10,108 bases of DNA from NCBI RefSeq assembly GCF_934295145.1, contig NZ_CAKRAS010000081.1, positions 1-10,108 on the forward strand, written 5' to 3'. Each line of letters starts with the position of its first letter. The stretch's first letter is position 1. This DNA comes from an uncultured Eubacterium sp. (GTDB lineage: Bacteria; Bacillota; Clostridia; Lachnospirales; Lachnospiraceae). The position numbers were made by a program, and so were the translations under genes. Under the pieces are notes generated by a model. It saw only the letters and a program-made list of their open reading frames with translations, was not told the DNA's origin and did not search any database. Shown one piece after another: positions 5,335 to 10,108 of this stretch.

Positions 5335-6771
5335 TTAAACAAGAATGTCTACTACCATTCCTGCTGCATTTTTATAAACGGATGGATTTGCGCTTTCCTT
5401 TCCGCAATAAATCCGGAACGGTGTCGTACCCTTAATCGGTACAAAATTCCGTTTTGCATCTGCCCAGCTACTGGTATCACCTTTCTCCAACTGATCCTCG
5501 GAACGCTGATCATGCTCATAAGCCAGCATAAACCGATAGGCCGAAAGTTCATCCGCCTCCAACGCAATTTTTTCCTTATAATTATCATTGGTAAAAATCT
5601 GGAATGTCACCGAACCGTTTTCCAGTTCTTCCCGGGAAGGAATCTCCGGCAGATATTCCAACAACGCCAGCAACAACCAGCCGTGTCCTGTCACTTTCCG
5701 CAATCCGCCCTGACCTTCGTTCATATTATGATTATAATAGCAGTATTCTTCCTCCGCCGCAACATTTCCATATAATGCATGCAATTCTTCCAACGAATAA
5801 TGGTAAGTCGCCAGTTCCTTTCCCAGGCGGATGATGCGAATATAAAACTCGCTGTCCGCTTCCTTCGTCTGCGGAACTTTTATCTCTTTCTTAGAAACAA
5901 CCGGCTTTTCTGCTCCGGCCAACACACCGGCAAAATCTGTGATCACATTCTGTCCATCATAATAACCGATCTGCTTGTATGTCTCATCTGCCAAAAACAG
6001 CCAGATGGTATCCATAACTTTCCCGACCACATTACCGTCCTGATTCACAACCTGTAGATTTTTCAGATATTCCGGCGCGCATTCTGCCTGTTCCTTCCAG
6101 AATTCCACTGGAAGCTGAACCGCCGGTACTTTCCGACTGCTTCCATCCGAAAACTCCAGTTTCATCCAGTACATGGTTCCCGCCTGCGCGCTGTTCCACT
6201 CAAAAAATCGGCTCAGTGAAAAATAGCGGTTACAGCGCAGCCCTTCGCCACGTACCCAGAATCCTCGTTCTGTGCTTCCAGCCACCAGCATTCGGATTCC
6301 TTTGGCAAAATAGTCTTTATTTTTATCCTCCAGTCCCTGCTGTCCAAACATGATTGTGGGATGCGGATAGTATTTCACCGGTATACCGTTTTTAAAGAAA
6401 GAAATAAAAGCATCTCGCAGCTCCCGTCCGGTTGCCTTTCCACTTACAAGTTCCGGAAAATAATACCGTTTAGACTCTAATTCCGTCACAATAGACTCGA
6501 ATCCATCCACACTTCCCAGTCTGATTTCTTCTGCCTCAGCAACTTCAGCTTCATCCAGATATCTCTGCAAAGGGAAACCATATCCCTCCTCAATATCTTT
6601 ACTTTCGGCCTCTTCATGATTATCGTACACGGAAAAAAGACAACGTTCTGTTTTGTCCTGATGTTCCAGGTCATCACAAGTGTACAAAATATTTTTTTCA
6701 GCAGCACTGCCGCTGATAAATAGTCCTACCTGCGTCTCCCCGGGCAAAACCGTGACATTTTTGATTTCCAT
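5335..6771 (-). CDS. Uncharacterised protein with two divergent molybdopterin-oxidoreductase-like domains
   Basis: A 478-residue soluble protein without a signal peptide or membrane segment; no named family was recognised outright. Two regions share one plan with the Oxidored_molyb (sulfite-oxidase-type molybdopterin) fold: a short strand plus 'Y-x-LEEL' helix, a strand, a G-x-x-L-x-x-x-L helix, an 'xDGFxxxxTxxEL' segment, then a C-terminal strand set. Copy one is about 29-170 (TCDDLE, GFPLQRYLDEAEV, SVDGFESIVTELESKRYYFP, GIRMLVAG). Copy two is about 310-478 (YHYSLEELHALYG, TGHGWLLLALLEYLP, TNDNYKEKIALEADEL, PFRIYCGKE). Copy two carries Cys344 in CYYN, where sulfite-oxidase relatives have the Mo-ligand Cys of a CxxN motif; whether it truly aligns is uncertain. 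The middle (171-309) is unassigned. The ribosome binding site is weak (AAAGGG about 10 nt upstream). moaA begins 18 nt after the stop, which supports a link to molybdopterin. The fold call is inference from patterns; the gene itself is certain. Confidence 0.75.
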   Translation of the reverse strand: MEIKNVTVLPGETQVGLFISGSAAEKNILYTCDDLEHQDKTERCLFSVYDNHEEAESKDIEEGYGFPLQRYLDEAEVAEAEEIRLGSVDGFESIVTELESKRYYFPELVSGKATGRELRDAFISFFKNGIPVKYYPHPTIMFGQQGLEDKNKDYFAKGIRMLVAGSTERGFWVRGEGLRCNRYFSLSRFFEWNSAQAGTMYWMKLEFSDGSSRKVPAVQLPVEFWKEQAECAPEYLKNLQVVNQDGNVVGKVMDTIWLFLADETYKQIGYYDGQNVITDFAGVLAGAEKPVVSKKEIKVPQTKEADSEFYIRIIRLGKELATYHYSLEELHALYGNVAAEEEYCYYNHNMNEGQGGLRKVTGHGWLLLALLEYLPEIPSREELENGSVTFQIFTNDNYKEKIALEADELSAYRFMLAYEHDQRSEDQLEKGDTSSWADAKRNFVPIKGTTPFRIYCGKESANPSVYKNAAGMVVDILV

Positions 6772-6816
6772 ATTTCACTTACCCTTTCTGTAACTCCCTT
6801 ATATATCCTATCTATA

Positions 6817-6836
6817 TTGTATTTATTATCATACAA
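6817..6836. promoter_or_regulatory. Perfect inverted repeat over the -10 box, possible operator
   Basis: TTGTAT (6817-6822) and ATACAA (6831-6836) form a 6-bp perfect inverted repeat with an 8-bp spacer. It overlaps the predicted -10 box of the operon, a usual place for a repressor. AT-rich sequence makes chance occurrence possible. Confidence 0.3.
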
Positions 6837-6857
6837 TGAATTCGACGAGAAATGCAA
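6828..6857 (-). promoter_or_regulatory. Probable promoter of the 478-aa gene and moaA
   Basis: TTGCAT (6852-6857), an 18-bp spacer and TATGAT (6828-6833). The start codon is 56 nt below the -10. The leader is too short for a Moco riboswitch and no such structure is seen. Confidence 0.5.
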
Positions 6858-6886
6858 GCCCCATATGGAAACAGGATCACTCTCTT

Positions 6887-7552
6887 TTAAATATGAAACG
6901 CCTTTCCTTTTGGTTCGATTGCAAATTCCATCTCTTTTCCAGTTATCGGATGTTTAAAAGCAATACGGCAGGAACATAATGCCACTGGACAATAGGCACC
7001 AGCTGCTGTTCCATACTTCACATCCCCATAAAGCGGATAACCCACATGCGCAAACTGCACACGGATCTGATGATGTCTGCCGGTATGAAGCCAGATATGC
7101 ACCAAAGCCTTCTGTCCTTCTGCCCGTACTTCTACCACTTCATAGCTCAGTTTTGCCTCTTTTGCCTGCGGTGTTCCTTTTGCCACAACTGTGGATGTAT
7201 TTGTCTTGCCATCCCTCAACAGCCAGTCACATAATTCTCCTTTTTCTGGTTGTGGTACACCAGCTGTAACTGCCAGATATTCTTTTTCCATACTGCGGTT
7301 GCTGACTTGTGCCGACAGCTTTGCCGCCGCCATTTTTGTCTTGGCAAATACCATCACTCCTTCTACCGGCTGATCCAGACGATGGATCAATCCGATATAC
7401 GGCTCTTCTTTCTTTTTCGCACGGTAATTTTTCAGCAGGCTAACCATATCTGCCTGACCGGCACGAGCCGTCTGCACCGCAACGCCTGCCTCTTTGCGGC
7501 ATACGATAACTGCTTCATCTTCATAAATTATTTCTGGTTGCTTTATTCTCAT
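6887..7552 (-). CDS. RluA-family RNA pseudouridine synthase
   Basis: A 221-residue enzyme that would convert a uridine in rRNA (or tRNA) to pseudouridine. The catalytic motif HRLDQPVEGVMVFAKT holds Asp60; the usual Thr/Ser after HRLDxx is Val here, as in a subset of clostridial paralogs. The second conserved block, LHTGRHHQIRVQFAHVGYPLYGD (155-177), is the RNA-binding and fold signature of the RluA/RluC/RluD group. There is no N-terminal S4 domain, so it is a minimal-length member; the exact target position cannot be inferred. The start at 7552 is chosen because GATGAGG lies about 11 nt upstream and domain homology begins at once (PEIIYEDEAVIVCRKEAG); the frame is open for 51 more codons upstream, but these run through an intergenic hairpin and the end of the response regulator. 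No own promoter was seen; it probably depends on readthrough from the two-component genes. Confidence 0.93.
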   Translation of the reverse strand: MRIKQPEIIYEDEAVIVCRKEAGVAVQTARAGQADMVSLLKNYRAKKKEEPYIGLIHRLDQPVEGVMVFAKTKMAAAKLSAQVSNRSMEKEYLAVTAGVPQPEKGELCDWLLRDGKTNTSTVVAKGTPQAKEAKLSYEVVEVRAEGQKALVHIWLHTGRHHQIRVQFAHVGYPLYGDVKYGTAAGAYCPVALCSCRIAFKHPITGKEMEFAIEPKGKAFHI

Positions 7553-7582
7553 ATTACATAAAACCTCATCTCTTTCACAAAT

Positions 7583-7627
7583 AAGGCAGGCAGGATTTAC
7601 GTACTTTCCTGTAAATCTGCCCGCCTT
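7583..7627 (-). terminator. Long stem-loop after the response regulator gene
   Basis: A 17-bp stem with one bulge and one G-U pair: AAGGCAGGCAGGATTTAC (7583-7600) against GTAAATCTGCCCGCCTT (7611-7627), with a 10-nt loop. On the minus strand it is followed only by TTATTTG, a poor U-run, so it is likely a leaky terminator or an mRNA-stability hairpin between the regulator and the pseudouridine synthase. Confidence 0.6.
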
Positions 7628-7628
7628 T

Positions 7629-7659
7629 ATGATATGCAATTGTATTTTTAAAATATCAT
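7629..7659. repeat. Inverted repeat ATGATAT/ATATCAT
   Basis: Perfect 7-bp arms (7629-7635, 7653-7659) around an AT-rich 17-nt spacer, between the regulator stop and the long stem-loop. It could extend the terminator structure or be a protein site. AT-rich and possibly fortuitous. Confidence 0.3.
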
Positions 7660-7674
7660 GACACTTTTGTTGCT

Positions 7675-8364
7675 CTACAGCTTGAATCTGTATCCCACAC
7701 CCCAAATTGTTTCTATGTACTGCGGTTTTGCAGTATTAAACTCAATTTTCTCACGGATTTTCTTGATATGAACCGTTACAGTTGCAATGTCACCGATAGA
7801 CTCCATATCCCAGATTTTTGAAAACAGCTCATCCTTTGTAAATACATGGTTCGGATTCTCCGCCAGAAATGTCAGCAGATCAAATTCCTTCGTTGTAAAC
7901 TGCTTTTCTTCATCATTTACCCATACACGGCGGGCTGTCTTGTCAATGCGGATACCGCGGATTTCAATGATATCATTTTTCTGTGCAGTGCTTCCGATCA
8001 GGCGTTCATAACGAGCCAGATGCGCTTTTACACGTGCTACCAATTCGCTTGGGGAAAATGGCTTTGTAATATAATCATCTGCCCCCAGTCCAAGCCCACG
8101 AATTTTGTCAATATCATCTTTTTTCGCAGAAACCATCAGAATCGGTGTATTTTTCTTTTCACGGATCTTTTTACAGATTTCAAATCCATCTGTGCCAGGC
8201 AGCATCAGATCCAGGATAAACATGTCAAATTCCTGATTTAATGCACGCTCCAGACCACTTGTTCCATCGTTTTCTATCTCCACATCAAATCCACTCAATT
8301 CCAGATAATCCTTCTCCAGATCTGCAATTGCCTCTTCATCTTCTACGATTAAAATCTTACTCAT
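7675..8364 (-). CDS. OmpR/PhoB-family response regulator
   Basis: A 229-residue two-component transcription factor. The receiver domain (2-118) has the acidic pocket Glu8-Asp9-Glu10, phosphoacceptor Asp52 in FILDLMLPGTDG, switch residue Ser79 and Lys101 in KPFSPSELVARV. The C-terminal winged-helix domain (about 132-229) shows FTTKEFDLLTFLAENPNHVFTKDEL, the TVTVHIKKIREKI recognition helix and the terminal WGVGYRF hairpin. The start at 8364 is set by a full AGGAGG 7 nt upstream; the longer frame to 8445 lies within the kinase gene. The ATG overlaps the kinase stop by 8 nt (ATGAGTAA), implying translational coupling. The target genes are unknown. Confidence 0.96.
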   Translation of the reverse strand: MSKILIVEDEEAIADLEKDYLELSGFDVEIENDGTSGLERALNQEFDMFILDLMLPGTDGFEICKKIREKKNTPILMVSAKKDDIDKIRGLGLGADDYITKPFSPSELVARVKAHLARYERLIGSTAQKNDIIEIRGIRIDKTARRVWVNDEEKQFTTKEFDLLTFLAENPNHVFTKDELFSKIWDMESIGDIATVTVHIKKIREKIEFNTAKPQYIETIWGVGYRFKL

Positions 8365-9862
8365 TTGGTACCTCCTGATATTTTCGAATGACAAAGTACA
8401 TGGTCGTACCCGTCTTTTCTTTACTTGTCGCCCAGATTTTTCCACCGTGGTCTTCGATGATCTTCTTTACGATGGACAGACCAATGCCGCTTCCTCCGGT
8501 GGAAGAATTTCTCGATGAATCTGTACGGTAAAACCTGTCAAAAATATATGGCAGATCTCTGGAAGAAATTCCTTTTCCGTTATCTTCGATTTCAACCTGA
8601 ATGAAATCACCTACGTCTTTTATCCGGACATTAATCTGCCCTTTCTTTTTGTCCATGTATTTGATGGCATTTGTAACGATATTATTAACGACACGCATCA
8701 ACTGCTCCGGATCTGCAATAATTATAATATTCTCATCTGCATAATTAAAATATGTCAGACCGATGCCCTTTGTCTCAAGATCCAGGCCGATTTCCTCAAT
8801 GCAGTCATTAAAATAATCTGCCACATTGATTTTCTTAAAGTTATATGGGATACGATTCGTATCAATCTTGGAATACAATGTCAGTTCATTCAGCAGACGA
8901 TCCATCTCATTTGCTTTGTTATAAATTGTCCGAATGTAACGCTCCTGCTTCTCAGGTGTATCAGCAACACCATCCAAAATACCCTCAGAATAACCTTTGA
9001 CAGCTGTGATCGGCGTTTTGAGATCATGCGCAATGTTACTGATCAGAGCACGGTTTTCCTTTTCTGCCGCCATTTTTTCTTCGGTAGATTCCTTCAGGCG
9101 CTTACGCATCTCTTCAAAGTTCCGGCACAAATCTCCCATTTCATCCTGTTCATCATAATCAATGGTAAAATCCAGATTTCCTTCTTTGATATTTTTCGTG
9201 GCAATCTGAAGCTTTTTGATCGGTACCATCGTTCCACGGTAGATCCAGATTGTCATCACGCCTGCTGTCAACGCAAGGATCAGCAGGAGAGATACTCCGA
9301 TATCAATCATCAGCCGCTTGATTTCCGGTTGAATACTTTCTGAGGATGTAATAATATAAACACTGCATTTATCATTATTATTGCATTCAAAGTCAACCTG
9401 CTTCAGCAGAGACTGGGCGTCGTTATCTACATAATAACCGGCTCCTGTTTCCTTATCCCCCTCACCATATGCCGGTAATTCTTCTTCCCACTGCTCATCA
9501 CTGATCACAGAATCACCTTGATATCCGTTATATACCATAACGCCGTTTTTACAAAAAATCAGGTAGGAACTTTTCTCCTGTAATTTCTTATTTACTTTTG
9601 TCAGATAATCTTTTGATTCCAGTTTCTCCGGATCTGTCTTGGCCAGATTGCAGATTTCATCATATTCTGCCTTCGTATACCTGCTCATCAATTGCAGAGA
9701 ATTTGATAATACGCCCTGTGTATCCGATGCTTCCAGCCCATAATTCTTCTGAATGGCTTTCGTCTGAATATGATACAAACCCAAAATGGCTGCTCCTGCC
9801 AGAGCAATTGGCAAAATAATAATAATGCAGAATGCAACGATCAAACGTGTCTTTAGTTTCAT
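8357..9862 (-). CDS. Membrane sensor histidine kinase (HAMP, HisKA, HATPase_c)
   Basis: A 501-residue orthodox kinase, partner of the regulator encoded just downstream. Membrane segments at about 7-29 and 185-207 bracket an extracytoplasmic sensor of about 155 residues that contains Cys160 and Cys166 but no recognised ligand-binding signature. A HAMP linker (about 208-262) follows. Phosphoacceptor His279 is in SNIAHDLKTPITAVKGYSEG (HisKA). The ATPase domain shows the N box NNIVTNAIKYMD (393-404), G1 IEDNGKGIS (425-433), F box FDRFYR (441-446) and G2 GGSGIGLSIVKK (456-467). The start at 9862 is preferred because CAGGAG lies 6 nt upstream and the membrane segment follows; an ATG 27 nt further upstream has no such site. 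The stimulus is not evident from sequence. Confidence 0.96.
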   Translation of the reverse strand: MKLKTRLIVAFCIIIILPIALAGAAILGLYHIQTKAIQKNYGLEASDTQGVLSNSLQLMSRYTKAEYDEICNLAKTDPEKLESKDYLTKVNKKLQEKSSYLIFCKNGVMVYNGYQGDSVISDEQWEEELPAYGEGDKETGAGYYVDNDAQSLLKQVDFECNNNDKCSVYIITSSESIQPEIKRLMIDIGVSLLLILALTAGVMTIWIYRGTMVPIKKLQIATKNIKEGNLDFTIDYDEQDEMGDLCRNFEEMRKRLKESTEEKMAAEKENRALISNIAHDLKTPITAVKGYSEGILDGVADTPEKQERYIRTIYNKANEMDRLLNELTLYSKIDTNRIPYNFKKINVADYFNDCIEEIGLDLETKGIGLTYFNYADENIIIIADPEQLMRVVNNIVTNAIKYMDKKKGQINVRIKDVGDFIQVEIEDNGKGISSRDLPYIFDRFYRTDSSRNSSTGGSGIGLSIVKKIIEDHGGKIWATSKEKTGTTMYFVIRKYQEVPNE

Positions 9863-9922
9863 AGGCATCTCCTGATTGTTTCGTATCATTTACAGTAATA
9901 CAACTGCTCACTGTTACTACAC

Positions 9923-9931
9923 ATTATAACA
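9923..9931 (-). promoter_or_regulatory. Extended -10 promoter of the kinase-regulator operon
   Basis: A consensus TATAAT (9923-9928) is preceded by TGT, giving an extended -10 (TGTTATAAT). The -35 region at about 9946-9951 (TGTTAA) is poor, which suits an extended -10 or an activator-dependent promoter, perhaps autoregulated. The leader is about 55 nt. Confidence 0.55.
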
Positions 9932-10032
9932 CGTCTGCTGTTTAATTAACATTCTGCAATCGTAAAGTTTTTATAAACTACAGATGAAAAGTTCCTCAAA
10001 AGGTCTGAATCCACCTATACTTACATAAAGAA

Positions 10033-10092
10033 CAAGAAAGTGTGCTATCACACACTTACGCGTTTAAAATTATCAATAGCACATCTTTCTTG
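10033..10092 (-). terminator. Mutually exclusive hairpins: terminator or attenuator of an upstream transcript
   Basis: Read on the minus strand, AAGTGTG (10057-10051) pairs with CACACTT (10044-10038), followed by the U-rich TCTTGTTCTTT, a weak intrinsic terminator. The earlier segment CAAGAAAGATGTGCTA (10092-10077) can instead pair with TAGCACACTTTCTTG (10047-10033) over 15 bp with one bulge, using up the terminator's 3' arm. The arrangement fits an attenuator, or simply a large palindromic 3' end. The source transcript is outside the window. Confidence 0.45.
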
Positions 10093-10108
10093 CCCGCGCC
10101 GAGCACGC

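Noticed and set aside
6772..6886. Moco riboswitch ahead of the molybdopterin-linked operon
   Set aside because: The predicted leader is about 50 nt and shows no multi-stem structure of the required size.
7553..7705. N-terminal extension of the pseudouridine synthase
   Set aside because: It would translate through the intergenic stem-loop and overlap the regulator's stop; RluA-family similarity begins at the ATG at 7552, which has a usable ribosome binding site.
9870..9920. AGTAA/TTACT inverted repeat in the leader of the kinase gene
   Set aside because: Only 5-bp arms in AT-rich sequence; too weak to call an operator.
1..10108. CRISPR array, tRNA or rRNA genes
   Set aside because: No regularly spaced direct repeats, tRNA cloverleaf motifs or rRNA-like conserved stretches were seen on either strand.

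Overview
The window looks like a chromosomal segment of a gut-type Firmicute, most likely a Lachnospiraceae relative. The evidence is a MecA adaptor of clostridial type, a small DUF1858 protein, strong AGGAGG-type ribosome binding sites, σA-like promoters, moderate GC with AT-rich spacers, and a membrane GH18 protein with an SH3b domain. No genus can be named from the sequence alone. All confident protein genes except mecA are on the minus strand.

Layout from left to right. Positions 1-154 hold a chain of four hairpins resembling the right end of an IS200/IS605-type element (the omega-RNA region of a tnpB gene lying outside the window). It abuts, and slightly overlaps, the stop codon of a membrane-anchored glycosyl hydrolase 18 gene (151-1926). 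That gene starts from a promoter built into the terminator of the next gene, a 73-codon gene of unknown function (2069-2290). The 870 bases between this small gene and mecA hold no convincing intact protein gene. They do hold a possible broken reading frame (2373-2609) and, most interestingly, a minus-strand unit with a strong extended -10 promoter followed by about 310 nt of nested hairpins closed by a 5'-3' helix, a candidate structured noncoding RNA. mecA (3162-3932, plus) has its own promoter and converges on a DUF1858 gene (4070-4276, minus) across a shared bidirectional terminator.

Next is a two-gene minus-strand unit: a 478-residue cytoplasmic protein with two divergent copies of what looks like a molybdopterin-oxidoreductase-type fold (5335-6771), followed 18 nt later by moaA (4348-5316), the first enzyme of molybdenum-cofactor synthesis. 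This pairing suggests that the unrecognised protein is connected with molybdopterin, which is an inference. Upstream lie a RluA-family pseudouridine synthase (6887-7552) and a two-component system in the order histidine kinase (8357-9862) then OmpR-type response regulator (7675-8364). The kinase stop and regulator start overlap by 8 nt, so the two are probably translationally coupled.

The right edge (10033-10092) contains two mutually exclusive hairpins that look like the terminator or attenuator of a minus-strand transcript entering from outside the window.
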